Positions 30,851 through 41,265 of a stretch of 64,000 nt of DNA are shown piece by piece (position 1 is the first letter of the stretch; every line of letters starts with the position of its first letter). Position numbers and translations under genes: made by a program. The notes below the pieces were generated by a model, which saw nothing but the letters and a program-made list of their open reading frames with translations, did not search any database and was not told the origin of the DNA. The stretch comes from Fulvia fulva (Eukaryota > Ascomycota > Dothideomycetes > Mycosphaerellales > Mycosphaerellaceae). The stretch is from the NCBI RefSeq assembly GCF_020509005.1, contig NC_063020.1, positions 806,001 through 870,000 on the forward strand, given 5' to 3'.

Positions 30851-33406
30851 CTATGCATCGCCAGTCCCATTCGTTTCCGCAGCCGCTCCCTCGTCTTCGC
30901 TGTCCCTGGCCATCTCTGCCTCGAGAGCTGCTTCCAGATCATAGTCATCATCTGCATCCTCGGGCTGGTCCGTCTCATCGTCCTCCATGTTCGCTCGAGG
31001 TGTGGACTCGGCTGTCTTGATCATATTGGTCAAGCTGGTGGTCCGACTCAATGCTTCCTTCTTGCGCTTCGAAAGTCGGCTGCCATCCGCCTCGTCCTCT
31101 GACTCTCGATCTGCCTGCTTCCTCTTCTTGGCAGACGACTCAACATATGTCGAGTCATGGGATCGTGTGCTTTCAGCTTCACTGTCGGAGCCACTTTCTA
31201 GATCCTCGAGCTCCGCATTTATCGCGTCCCAGTCCTCAGCATTCTCGGCCAGTATGGGACTGCTGTCCTCGCGCGATAGCTTTGGTGCGTACTTTTCAAG
31301 CTCTTCCAGGTCGGTATCGTCATTGAGATCTGTATTTATTGTGAGCCCACCATTGCCGTTGGGTGTTTCGGTGCCATCGGTCTCGTCTTCTGTTTGCGCA
31401 GCTTCCTCATCCGACGATGACAGCATGTAGTCCTTGGTCTCGTGCTCGAAGCTTTCTGGCAGGCCGGTCGATCCATTGGCAGGAGCGTCCGAGTGGATGC
31501 GGTATGGGTTCTCATCCAGTCGCTTCCACTGGCTGAAGCAATCGAAGAGCCAACTTTGCTTCACAATAGCAATGCGATTGCCCTTCTTCGCTGCTTGCCG
31601 CACCTTGGCTGTCCGCCTGTCTGGCGAAGCTATGATGTGTGTCGTCTTCTTTCCGATGTTCTCGCTGACCTTAGCACCGAAGCTCCTTGCCCAGACTGCC
31701 ATGTCATGAGATTGGACATCCACTCCCAGTGGGACAACCCCGGAGAAGACAAGATTGACACCTGCCAGCACTTTTCGCTTCATGTCGTCCATGATGACTG
31801 CAGCATCGGGGATGTGCTCAAACTGGTCGACAGATCGCTTCTTCGTGTGTCCGGGTCGAAGCTCAGCAACTCGACTGCCCTTGCTCCCAGCAGTTTCGAG
31901 ATCGTACTCCTCGTAGTACGCTGCGTGTATGTTGCGTAAGCTTTGGGTCAAGTACTGGAGCTCTGTGTCATCATCTTGGAGTAGGTTGTGCCGATAGTGC
32001 TTCTTCGGTGCAGTGTCTGGAGCGTCTTTCTGTTTCTCCCCATTACCGGACAACAGCTCCACAGCAGCTTCAGCTGCGGGCGACGCCTCGGCCTCAGCCT
32101 CTTCTTCTTTCTCGAGTTCATCAAGGATCCTCTGCTTTTGCAGCAGCGGACGATCGTCCAATTGTTTCGCGATTGTCTGGTCCTGCTCTTCTTCCTTGGA
32201 CTTTATACTGCCGGCATCTTGCTTCCCTGCCATGGAAACCATTTGTTCAACAGCAGAGACTGCGCCGTTCGTTGCGGGAGGAGTGGTTGGGGCAGTGCTG
32301 GTCGCCGAGGCGTCACTGTTCGTGGTTGCGTCGCTGGTATCAGATCCTGCATCAGTCTTCTTAGAAGGCACTCTCTCCATCTTGGCAGACTCCGGCTTCG
32401 CCTCGAGTTCAGGTCGCTTTGGGAGGAAACTGCTGTTGACATCACCGATGCCGACGAAGAACTCGAACACTTTAACCTTGATGAGGTTCGAGACCCAGGC
32501 CCAGACGTCCGCTCGATCGTCAATGATAACAACCATCTTCGTGTCTACCGGAAACAGGCGCTTCAGGTTCTTCACTTGCATGCTGCCGCTCTCATCTCGG
32601 GAAAGGATGCGGTCTCCAAACACAGCACGATCTGGGTCGATGATCTTCGCAATGTTCTCGGCGTAGGCACGCGTGCCCATGGTGTATATGTGCATCTCGT
32701 AGTACTGCGACATGGTCGTCAAGAACTCCTTCAGGCCTGGTCGAAGCTTGATGTAATACCATGTGCCGGGTCTGCCAGGCGCATCATCGGCTAGCTGGAA
32801 CTTGCAGACATCCTTCACAGCTTCGTGGTTGGGGTTTGACGGGTCATTCTGCCATTCCCCAATCGTCGGCTCCACACATGCGTGAATGACAGTCTGGTCC
32901 AGATCGACCACCAGGCTCAATCGTCGTGTTTCGAGTAGCCGCCGTTTGGCCTCCTCATCGGCTTTCGAGGCTTCAGTACAGGACACCAACAGGTCGGTCC
33001 GTCCGTGGGTTGTGTTGATAGTGGCTCGCGATGCCAAGCTCGTGGTCTCGTTGTATGAGGTGATCTCGTTGACGTCCTTGCCGCAATCGGCACAAAGGCC
33101 ACCAAACTGGACCTCGTGGCGGCATGCCTCCTCGATCTCCCCAACGAGGGTTCGTCGCGTGAGCTCCTGTTCCTTGCTTATGCGTATTGATGTGATGGTG
33201 CCTTCGAACTCGCTCTCGTACTGAGACGGCCACCATCGCTCCACGGGGACGGTCTCCCTCGTGTCCTCGTCGAACTCCTCGCGAAAGCCCTTGAACTCAT
33301 AGTAGAAGACGGCCTCGTTGCGCGCAACCTGGTCGCCGGCCTTTTTCAGCAGCTTCGTGATCCTAATCGGATACCGAAGGCTATCCGAAGTCTCGAGACG
33401 CACCAT
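30851..33406 (-). CDS. FCP1: RNA polymerase II CTD phosphatase FCP1
   Basis: 851 residues, intronless, from ATG 33406. The catalytic FCPH domain carries the acid-phosphatase motif LVVDLDQTVIHA (DxDxT at 168-172). Further in come LRPGLKEFLTTMSQYYEMHIYTMGTR and KMVVIIDDRADVW (~290-302). A BRCT domain follows at about 544-636 (VLAGVNLVFSGVVPLG ... SWLFDCFSQWKRLDENPY). The N-terminus forms the biotin-carrier-like beta domain with a CRHEVQFGGLCADCG putative zinc element, and the C-terminus is long, acidic and disordered. FCP1 removes Ser2/Ser5 phosphates from the Rpb1 CTD so that polymerase II can be recycled. It is essential in yeasts. Domain order and length match fungal FCP1, with no key residue missing. 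Confidence 0.95.
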   Translation of the reverse strand: MVRLETSDSLRYPIRITKLLKKAGDQVARNEAVFYYEFKGFREEFDEDTRETVPVERWWPSQYESEFEGTITSIRISKEQELTRRTLVGEIEEACRHEVQFGGLCADCGKDVNEITSYNETTSLASRATINTTHGRTDLLVSCTEASKADEEAKRRLLETRRLSLVVDLDQTVIHACVEPTIGEWQNDPSNPNHEAVKDVCKFQLADDAPGRPGTWYYIKLRPGLKEFLTTMSQYYEMHIYTMGTRAYAENIAKIIDPDRAVFGDRILSRDESGSMQVKNLKRLFPVDTKMVVIIDDRADVWAWVSNLIKVKVFEFFVGIGDVNSSFLPKRPELEAKPESAKMERVPSKKTDAGSDTSDATTNSDASATSTAPTTPPATNGAVSAVEQMVSMAGKQDAGSIKSKEEEQDQTIAKQLDDRPLLQKQRILDELEKEEEAEAEASPAAEAAVELLSGNGEKQKDAPDTAPKKHYRHNLLQDDDTELQYLTQSLRNIHAAYYEEYDLETAGSKGSRVAELRPGHTKKRSVDQFEHIPDAAVIMDDMKRKVLAGVNLVFSGVVPLGVDVQSHDMAVWARSFGAKVSENIGKKTTHIIASPDRRTAKVRQAAKKGNRIAIVKQSWLFDCFSQWKRLDENPYRIHSDAPANGSTGLPESFEHETKDYMLSSSDEEAAQTEDETDGTETPNGNGGLTINTDLNDDTDLEELEKYAPKLSREDSSPILAENAEDWDAINAELEDLESGSDSEAESTRSHDSTYVESSAKKRKQADRESEDEADGSRLSKRKKEALSRTTSLTNMIKTAESTPRANMEDDETDQPEDADDDYDLEAALEAEMARDSEDEGAAAETNGTGDA

Positions 33407-34054
33407 TGAAATGCAGCTGTCATATGGGTGTGGATGGGGTCGGTCACATGGTATGGTCGCACGGGCACTGCGCGGAGGAGCTGTTGTGGATGGTGGTCTA
33501 GCTCTATGTCACACTACACGTCACGCAGGAGGCACTTGTTCATCTACGAGTGAGGTCGCATGACTACTGGGCTGCCAGATGCATCAAGATGTAGGGATGT
33601 CGGAGGCGGGTCGCGTTGGGTTGCGTGTGTCGAAACGCGTCAATTGATGTCGCAGGTGGTGTGGGAGATGGATGCAAGGCACGCGACAATGATTCTGGTG
33701 TCGTGGAAGTGTCGCGTGGTGCTTCTCGATCAACAAAGGCGTTCTTGGCGCATTGGAGACCTGGAGGAAGAAGCTCTGGTATTTATGCTTTGGCTGTCGG
33801 GATGAGCCGAGCTGAGCTTGGTCACGAAGTGGGGCACATGCTCTGGCACGCACAAACAAAGCCGTGACAAGGAGGCCATTCCTTTAACCACCACCCGTCC
33901 TGAACGTGTGATCAGCACTGACGCATAGCCTATGCGCAACCTGATTGCAATTGGAGCCTGGACGGGCTGTTTCTGCACGAGCAACTAATGCATGTATTCT
34001 GTCTATATACTGACTGTCGTGGTGGCTATGTGTGCTCTCTTTCGGCCATATCAT
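33407..34054. other. Intergenic, nothing recognised
   Basis: 5' flank of FCP1 up to the dispersed repeat. Short overlapping ORFs only. Confidence 0.45.
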
Positions 34055-34402
34055 TAAGCGTAGCGACCGAGCGCTAGCCACACCGGAGTACGAGCTTGCG
34101 AGTACGTAGGTGAGGCGTCAACGAGGGAGTGAAGCTCTATACCAGCCCTCAGCTAGCCTTGGCGCCCGCTCTGATTGGCCAACTTTCAAGTTTTATGGTC
34201 ACGTGACCTACCGCACTGTGCCTGTTGGCGAACTCGCAAACATATACTCGTCGCTAACGCCTATGTCGTCGTATAATAAGCACTGTACGTCGCGCAGCGG
34301 TAGCGTGGATTGCACGCTACTTTGCAGTCTAGAAGGGTTGGTAGAGAGCTCCACTCCGCTACGCTTACCTTTGGAGGTTCACAACCGCCAACAGCACATT
34401 TT
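34055..34402 (+). repeat. Dispersed ~350-bp repeat, copy 1
   Basis: Begins near TAAGCGTAGCGACCGAGCG and ends GCCAACAGCACATTTT. From about 34144 to 34402 it appears identical, base for base, to the minus strand of 37464-37722; the left 90 bases are similar but diverged. Internal short inverse words (TAAGCGTAGCG at 34055-34065 against CGCTACGCTTA at 34357-34367) hint at terminal inverted repeats, but the shared sequence extends past the right one. It ends 10 bases from the stop codon of the carbonic anhydrase gene. A short ORF through it (84 codons shared between copies) is a by-product of identity. Confidence 0.85.
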
Positions 34403-34411
34403 ACAGCAACA

Positions 34412-35304
34412 TCATACGTTGATATCGTGGCGCCATACTTCCTGCTCAGACCTGGCTGAGAACGTGCTAACTCTCAGGATGTTTTGCATTTGCTGGTCGC
34501 TCACAAACATGATGTTTCTGGCGACGAACCATCGCAGACCTTCAGTACAAGGGGGAGACGTCAATGAGCCTTTGTAAGTCCAAAAGTCGCTGAAATTGTT
34601 GATCTCGGGCAGGAAGGCGCTGATATCCATTGGCACTTGCAGGCTGTGGTTCTCAGTCTGGTTGAAGCCAATCATTGGTGGTAATTGGTTGAAGAACGTG
34701 CTGTTCGAGTTTCCTGGATCGATGCGAATGGCCAGCACTGCGCGCTCGTGGCCTTCTGCATCCGCATGCACGAAATGGAGTTCAGCCTTCGAGCGATCTC
34801 CTTGGACTGTATGATCTGCTGGAGCGTGGATATGCCAGCTTGCCAGGTATACGGTCTCATTCATGCTGTCTTCATCGAATGTGGCTGATGGCAAGGTGGT
34901 GAAATCGGTCTCATTGTCCCGGTCAAGCCTATAAGCAGGACCATATCCCCAGTTGTGGAAGTCACCAGTCACGTTGGTCGGATAATTGAAGTCTAGAGTA
35001 TGGTAACGCGACAGTCCTTGGTCGAGCCGAAGAGGAATTGGTGACTGTTGGCTGCCGGTCTGGCACATCTCCCAATCTGTGTGCGGTCAGCGAAAGGGTA
35101 TCAGCGCTTCTTTCACTCCAACATACCTGGATTCAGTCGACCCCAATCGAAGGATGCCTCATATGCCCAAAAGCGAGGCTCTTCTGGCAGGGTGGCGTTG
35201 ACGCCTTGTCGTCTGTGGAGGTTGTTGTTGTGTTGTATCTGAGGGCACGCTGAGGCTATGCTGAGCCACATCGAAAGCAGACGCATAGAGCTTTGAAAAG
35301 CCAT
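34412..35304 (-). CDS. Secreted alpha-type carbonic anhydrase
   Basis: Exon 1 is 35304-35127 and exon 2 is 35076-34412, with a 50-bp intron (GTATGT...CACACAG, phase 1); together they encode 280 residues. The start MAFQSSMRLLSMWLSIASA is a signal peptide; the frame is open further upstream without an ATG. Alpha-CA motifs are FWAYEASFDWGRLNP, GSQQSPIPL, the zinc ligands within SWHIHAPADHT and AELHFVHADAEG, and SLTSPPCTEGLRWFV. The end STFSARSEQEVWRHDINV is the natural family C-terminus. The enzyme interconverts CO2 and bicarbonate, here probably in the wall or secretory path, with several NxS/T glycosylation sites. The dispersed repeat lies directly behind the stop codon, so the gene's terminator may be repeat-derived. 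Confidence 0.92.
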
Positions 35305-36641
35305 CTTGAGCTGTGCAAACTGTGTGCAATAGCAAGCGATCGGATTGGTCGGAATCTGGTTTTTTGGGCTCAATGAAGGCTGGATCCTGTCACGAAATAC
35401 ACCTTGCTGGCTGGGACAGCATACTTGTACCTGCTACGACATCTTGACCTTCTCTTCATGGACACCCTTGACCAGGTATTCGACATGGCCCATCAGCCAC
35501 AACCCGGCCTTTACTATCGTACGAAAGCGCCAAGTTTGACAGACGGGATATACAAGGCTCGCATGACCAACAGACCTACTTCTTGCGCAAAGAATGTGCT
35601 TGCGAATGCCAGGCCAAGGGTGCTGCGCCCAAAGGCAACAGCATGGCACGGAGACGGGCCCAATCTATCAAAATCGCCGCACAAACCTTGGAGTCTAGCC
35701 TCAGCGGCCAGAGCGTGCGACAGTCAATACAGCGCCAAGGTCCAAGGAGCTAATCGCCTCGACAGCTGCAAAGACGGGACCCTGCGGAGCGCGTACGAGT
35801 GGAACATAGGTCAGCATGCATTGACAACGTGGTGTCGACGCTCGTACTGCGTACGTCGCAGCGAGAAAGCTACATTTGCTAAGTCCGTTTGAGTCTTTAC
35901 TGAACCTTTCTGCGTATCTTGAAGGAGGCGAAGCAATCCATACGACACACGAGCAGATGCGGCCGAGCACTCCGCTTGGCATCTGGAGAAAGAGCGAAGT
36001 CTATCAAGCGTCTGAGCTTGGCCCGATCGGCAGCTTCCGACAACGATACAGGACCATCCCTTTGCACCTTTTGTCGGTCCAAGTCAGTGCGGAGGCCCTG
36101 TCTAAGTTGTCTGTCGCTGCAAGGCTTGCACAGGCAATTTTGTGAACGTAATCCAGCTTAAAGCCCTGTAACCAGGGTAGAGACTTTTGTGTACGAGGTT
36201 GCAAAGGGATCCTGGTGATGACTCCGCCACAGACATTTGGGTTGAGGTACATCTGGCATCTGCCTGTTGAGCAAGTCTGAGGCGGGATGTACGACTACGC
36301 ACGTGTGAGGGCGCCGCGACTTAGTGCAGCGACACAGTGACAGCATTGACCACAGCACGCCAACGGCAACCGTTCTGATCACACATTACAAGGCACTCTG
36401 GTCAGATCTCCTTGGCAAACACAACACGCGAGCATTTAGTGCCATCGTGCATTAGGCAGGCTGCAGGATTCGACCTCCACGAGTATCATATGGCCACGTT
36501 ATCTGGAGCTTGAAATACAACTAATTGTGGCGAGCACAATGCAGCTCATGCTCTAGCTTTGCGACCATCACGTCTCCAAGAAAGGCCAAGGTGTCTGAGT
36601 GGCCAAGAAATATCTCAAACTGGAGATCGACTTGGAGGTTC
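35305..36641. other. Intergenic, nothing recognised
   Basis: About 1.3 kb between the carbonic anhydrase start and the second telomere-like element. The ORFs present are short and overlap on both strands. Confidence 0.45.
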
Positions 36642-37019
36642 TTCGGCGAACCCAATGTCTAGGGGCAGTACCATCGGACAGTGCCCTCGGGGACTCCATC
36701 AATTGCCCATTAATTTTAATCAATACGAGGAGGCCCGACTTTTTTGAAACATACTGCCTAACCCTCTAACAGCCCTCCTAACCCCTCCCAAACCTCCCTA
36801 ACTACTAACCTTTACCCTCCTAACCCTTTACCCTACCCTCCCTAACCGCACGGGCGTTGTATATAGTCAAGAGTTGGCGGATTGTTGTTAAAGCTCGATT
36901 ACGAGAGGATACTATCCAAATTCAGGATCCAGTTCTCAGACTTAGGGAGAACCAGCGCAATGGAAGGTATCCGAGGGCACTGTCCGATGGCACTGCCCCT
37001 AGACAATGGGTTCGGCGAA
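36642..37019. mobile_element. Non-autonomous TIR element with telomere-like core, copy 2
   Basis: A 360-bp element, 36651-37010. The left end CCCAATGTCTAGGGGCAGTA and the inverse of the right end agree at about 38 of 40 positions through ...GACAGTGCCCTCGG, so the TIRs are nearly perfect. The 9-bp word TTCGGCGAA stands directly outside both ends (36642-36650 and 37011-37019), a clear target-site duplication. The interior repeats the organisation of copy 1: CCATCAA, then TTTTAATCAATACG, a pyrimidine-rich CGACTTTTT stretch, and a telomere-like array. No ORF. The better-preserved TIRs suggest that copy 2 is the younger insertion. Confidence 0.85.
36757..36847 (+). repeat. Interstitial telomere-like repeats (degenerate CCCTAA)
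   Basis: About 90 bases of CCTAACCCTC-, CTAACCCCTC- and TTACCCTCCTAACCC-type units inside the TIR element, closely like the array in copy 1. Confidence 0.85.
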
Positions 37020-37463
37020 GCTTGCAAATACGGATTTTCCGAGGATCCCTAGCTTCGTCATATCACTTCACTTCCTTCATCTTGGAGGCTATCTGCTGGC
37101 GGACAATATGGCTTTCAGGTCGCATTCGTTGAATACCCATGGCCTGTCAGGTGAATTGTCAAGCCTAAGCAGACAAAGGGCGCTGCTGTCAGATTTCGAG
37201 CGGGACAAATAGCAGGCGCAACACTCTTCGAAACGACTGGCAGGTGGCGTTGGGTTTTGGTTGCACACGAGCAGTAGCCGAACAAAGATGCATGTAACAC
37301 ACACGCTCGCAGTCGCATCCTCGACGACGATGAGCCGAGAGATAAGTACTTCTTCACACTTGGTCTCACTGCTGGAACTATGTTGAACGAAGGCAGACAG
37401 ATAATCAAGCAGCATGTCCATCAGTCTCTACGCCCGTCTCATCCTCTATTCTCTTCCCCTACA
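37020..37463. other. Intergenic between two repeats, nothing recognised
   Basis: About 440 bases between the telomere-like element and the inverted repeat copy. Overlapping short ORFs only. Confidence 0.4.
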
Positions 37464-37832
37464 AAAATGTGCTGTTGGCGGTTGTGAACCTCCAAAGGTA
37501 AGCGTAGCGGAGTGGAGCTCTCTACCAACCCTTCTAGACTGCAAAGTAGCGTGCAATCCACGCTACCGCTGCGCGACGTACAGTGCTTATTATACGACGA
37601 CATAGGCGTTAGCGACGAGTATATGTTTGCGAGTTCGCCAACAGGCACAGTGCGGTAGGTCACGTGACCATAAAACTTGAAAGTTGGCCAATCAGAGCGG
37701 GCGCCAAGGCTAGCTGAGGGCTGGTGATAGAGCTCCACTCCCTCCTCGCTGACGCCACCACCTACGCTCGAGTGTTCGCAAGCTCACACGTCGCTACGGT
37801 GGATGGCTAGCGCTCGTCGGTCGTTACGCTTA
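37464..37832 (-). repeat. Dispersed ~350-bp repeat, copy 2 (inverted)
   Basis: Inverse copy of 34055-34402. The shared ~259-bp core shows no difference that I can find by eye, while the distal ~100 bases (ending near CGTTACGCTTAATTA) are diverged. The two copies face each other across 3.1 kb containing the carbonic anhydrase gene and the second telomere-like element. Confidence 0.85.
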
Positions 37833-37953
37833 ATTACTACCAGGCCATACACAAGCGCAATGCAGCAACGGTCAATGCAAGACAGGCCAAACATGTCACC
37901 TTGTCCCTCCTCCACTCGACTACATGTGCTGCTCAGCCGGCTCATTGCCATGA

Positions 37954-38488
37954 ATGGGACAATGTAAGTCCGGGCAATGGGAGCATATCGTCAATGATGA
38001 CATGCTCATCGTGCATAGGCTGTCGAACGGGCCTTTCTTGCGAAATGGACGATTGTGTCAGCACACTTGCACGTAGGCCAGGTCTGACTACTGAGTGGAC
38101 CACCTGGACTTGGATGCCGCCGTCTCGAACATGGGATTTGCCTTTACCGTCACATGTCGACATCTCGTCCCGCACAGCTGAAATGGCGTATAGTTCCACG
38201 AGCAGTCGGTCTTATTTGCTCGACAACACACAGCTTGGCTCGTTGCCGCTAATCGCGGAACACAGTGGACCATCGACACCAAGAACATCACCATTGCCGA
38301 GTGAGACAGCATTGGCCACGGGCGCTTCATCCTCTGCATCCTCTGCAGAACAACAATCAGAGACAGCGGGAGCGCGAACCGTCCAAGGCTCACTACCGCC
38401 CACCTCTTCGCCAACGCCAGGAGGCGCACCCAGGGATGTGCAGTCCGTGGGCACTGACGCTAACGTTGCTGGTATTCGTGGCACGTAA
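37954..38488 (+). CDS. Possible small gene, Ser/Thr-rich
   Basis: A consensus intron (GTAAGT at 37964, acceptor ATAG at 38018) would join a 10-base first coding exon (ATG 37954) to an ORF ending at 38488, giving 159 residues. It begins MGQCCRTGLSCEMDDC and has a Ser/Thr/Ala/Pro-rich second half. The Cys pairs and Ser-rich tail recall fungal surface proteins, but no signal peptide is present. The splice signals are the main support. A chance ORF is quite possible. Confidence 0.25.
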
Positions 38489-38687
38489 CATCAGAAGTTA
38501 GGATTTAGCTCACATGGAATCCTCACTCGAGAGCAGGTTGGATCAAATGGGTGTCTTGTTTTTACAAATTTGTCTTCGAGCCTATGAACAAATGAACTGC
38601 TGCATCAAGCAACACGACTCCTCGTGTACCCAGGGGTCCCTCCCACTCCAAACACCTCAAAACACCACATCGCCCTTCCTCCCACCC

Positions 38688-40041
38688 CTAATTCCACGCA
38701 AACAACGGCACAGTAGCCGTATTAACCCTATCAACATTACTCTCAACCATCTCAATCCTATTCCCCGCGGTCCCGAACATCTTATCCCACAGCAGAGTCT
38801 GCTTGCCATAATTATGACTCTTCCTCCATCCCTGTCGATGATGCAGATCATGATCCTCAGTCGCCAACTCGGCACCAAACTGTCTCAAGAACCACGCATT
38901 CGTCGACGGAGGCGTTGCATAAATTCTCACGCCCGAATGGCCCCACAGCTCGGTAAAGACGATGTACTGATGACATATCCACCAATCGTAGAACCCCATC
39001 GGAAAACCCATCAGTTTGAGCGTGCCGTAGGTAAGAGGAATCACAGCAATATCGAAAATCTCCTGCTCAGTATCGGCGTAAAGCGTCAAGAGAGGGTTAG
39101 GGTGCTTGGTCAAATGATGCGTACGGTGGAATTTCCAGAGACCGTCGTACTCGTGCATGAAGCGGTGGTACCAGTAGAACCAGAAATCCAAGACGATCCC
39201 GTAGAGTCCTAGCTCGACGGGGACCCACCAGCTGATTGTGGAGGGTGCTAGGCTGGTGCGGTAGGCGAGGAAGACGCTCATGAGGGGCCGGAAGGTGGAT
39301 GTTGACACGAGGGCGTGAGCTACCTTCGAAACGCCGACGTCTGGGACTTCGTCACGGGCGTGCTTATCGCCGTCGAGGAAGCCGTGTTTGTGTCCGAGGC
39401 CGCGGAGCATGTGGATCTCGTGCTAAAACATTAGGGAGTCAGTACATCGTATTGACACGAGACAGCGCAGAGCTACACAATCGCAACAGAGCTAGCAGTC
39501 TCTCTTAGCACGACCCTGTAGGAGCCTGCTGTCGTGCGCATTGTCGTGTGTATAAGATAACTAAGCAGCTTTGAGACACTGCTAGCTCCGCCGCGACTGT
39601 ATGTACTCCCTAGAATTTACTCACTATGGCGTTCACTTGAACAGAAGGGTGTTAGCTATACCCAACGGCACGTGGTGATGTCTTGATCGATGATGCTTTG
39701 GAGATTGATGCATCTTCCAATCTCTTTCAGCACGTACCTTTGAATGCCAGCGTGTAGAACAAGAAAGCGACAATCGCTGGAAGGTTCTTGCCCGTGTACG
39801 AGACGTAGACCTGATGGACAAGCATTGGCCAGATCGCATGTAGCAAGACCCATTTATGCTGTTGGTACTGCGAGAGGTACGGCATCTTATCGGTCTTTTG
39901 ATGGACTGGCACTTCTTTGCCTGCCGTCGTTGGATGGAGGTGAAGGATCTCCTGTAGGTAATGATGTCTGTTCCATTGGCTGCGGTCACCGTCGCGCCAG
40001 GTCGACTTCATGGAGTCAGATGGGTTACGATCGACACCCAT
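38688..40041 (-). CDS. Fatty-acid hydroxylase / sterol desaturase family enzyme
   Basis: Three exons, 40041-39738, 39635-39625 (only 11 nt) and 39422-38688, with introns of 102 and 202 bp, close at 349 residues. The micro-exon supplies VNAI so that ...LAFK joins VNAIHEIHMLRGLGHKHG in frame. The His boxes of the membrane di-iron superfamily are HRFMH, HRTHH and HDLHH, in the expected order, with hydrophobic segments before and between them (LLHAIWPMLVHQVYV, ELGLYGIVLDFWFYWYH). Members (ERG3/ERG25/SUR2-like) hydroxylate or desaturate lipids in the ER. Which substrate this one uses cannot be told from the sequence. The N-terminus starts MGVDRNPSDSMKSTW. Confidence 0.85.
39625..39635 (-). other. 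11-nt micro-exon
   Basis: TGAACGCCATA on the minus strand, preceded by GTTCAAG (acceptor) and followed by GTGAGT (donor). Without it the two flanking exons of the hydroxylase are out of frame. Confidence 0.75.
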
Positions 40042-41265
40042 GTTGATAGTAATGAAAGGTCTGTCTCGTGAAATGAAAGATATCTTGTTGTACGGCATGC
40101 GGCATATCAAGGTGAGCTCAGTGCCTACATATATCCGCCACAATCAGACTTTCGGCATTGCCAAGTGGTGAGTAAACATGTCTCTAGCATGTGATGAAGC
40201 AGTATACTCTCAGGCAGCCAAATTACTACTCGGGAGCATAGCATGTGGTTGGATACTGCGCGCCAGCTGTGGCGTCATGGCAAGTTGTGGCATGACAGCT
40301 ACTCTCCTCGGCGATGAGCCAATTGCTTGTCTCCAGGAGCTGACTTCGAGAACATCTCTCAAAATTCCGGAGCCTGCCCTATAGCCCGATCGGGATCAAG
40401 ACGGTGACGATCATCGACGTGTGCGGCATATAACGTTGCACGAAACGACAAGCGCCGAGGCTTTGATTCGCGAGGGCAGAAGCTGAGTGGTCGAAAGGAT
40501 ATGTGGAGCCTCAGGCATTACCTTTGCCCGGATCATGCCGTGCGAGGCGATGCCGAGCGTGTTGTTCTGTTGCATCTTCTGACAGTTGTCAGTAATGCGA
40601 ATGAGGACAGCGTAGGCAAAGGTACGCATGTTGGAGTATCGTACAAGCTGTCCAATAATGTAATGCAGCGAACGCGTGGCCTTAGCACGAGTCAACGAAA
40701 GAGCGCCAAAGATTTTCATGTGTCCTGAAGACCATGGGCGGCGACTCCCGCTTGTTCGTAGCAGGTGTACCCTGACGAGCGTCTCGACTGTATGTCTCAC
40801 GAGCGTCCATCTCGCCGATCATGATGGATTCTCAATATGCGTCCATTATGCTCCTCGGCTGTTGTGTGTCAACTGCTACGGAAAGCGCCACTGTCACGTA
40901 TGCCGTTTTGCTACTAGCAGTCCTTGCCCTAGCATCAGTAATCGATACACTGCATCCGAAAGTTGCCTTTGATCAAGTTGTACCACCGTTGCCCTGGCGA
41001 ACCACCCGCGGCCATTGCGCCCAAGCCGCGAGAAAATTGGTTGATGCCTCGCGGTAAGACATGGCCTCCAGCATAAAGAAGCGAATATGAACTAGTCGCT
41101 GGGTCTGAGCATAGCAATTGCTCGCGAAGCATGAGCGAGATACGTGTTCCGTCTCGACCACAGTTCAGAGTCGCAGGTGCCTGGAGTAGATCCATCCGGA
41201 TGGGCATCCACGACTGGCTGCGTTCTTGAGACCTTTCTCTGTGCCTCGATGACATCATGCATTAC
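40042..41265. other. Intergenic, nothing convincing
   Basis: A 107-codon minus-strand ORF (41258-40935) and several overlapping ones are present. None resembles a family, and they overlap plus-strand ORFs of similar length. Confidence 0.4.

Noticed and set aside
34110..34577. 155-codon plus-strand ORF with an 84-residue match at 37738-37439 (minus strand)
   Set aside because: The match reflects identical non-coding repeat copies. The ORF runs into the antisense of the carbonic anhydrase, and no family resemblance exists.
36588..36650. tRNA-like stretch: TGTCTGAGTGGCCAAG resembles an A box, with a small ATCTC/GAGAT stem after it
   Set aside because: No proper B box (GGTTCGAATCC-type), no acceptor stem pairing and no 7-base anticodon loop. 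It overlaps the edge of the TIR element.
40935..41258. 107-codon minus-strand ORF beginning MMSSRHRERSQ
   Set aside because: No family resemblance, no splice partner, and competing ORFs on the other strand. Not enough to call a gene.
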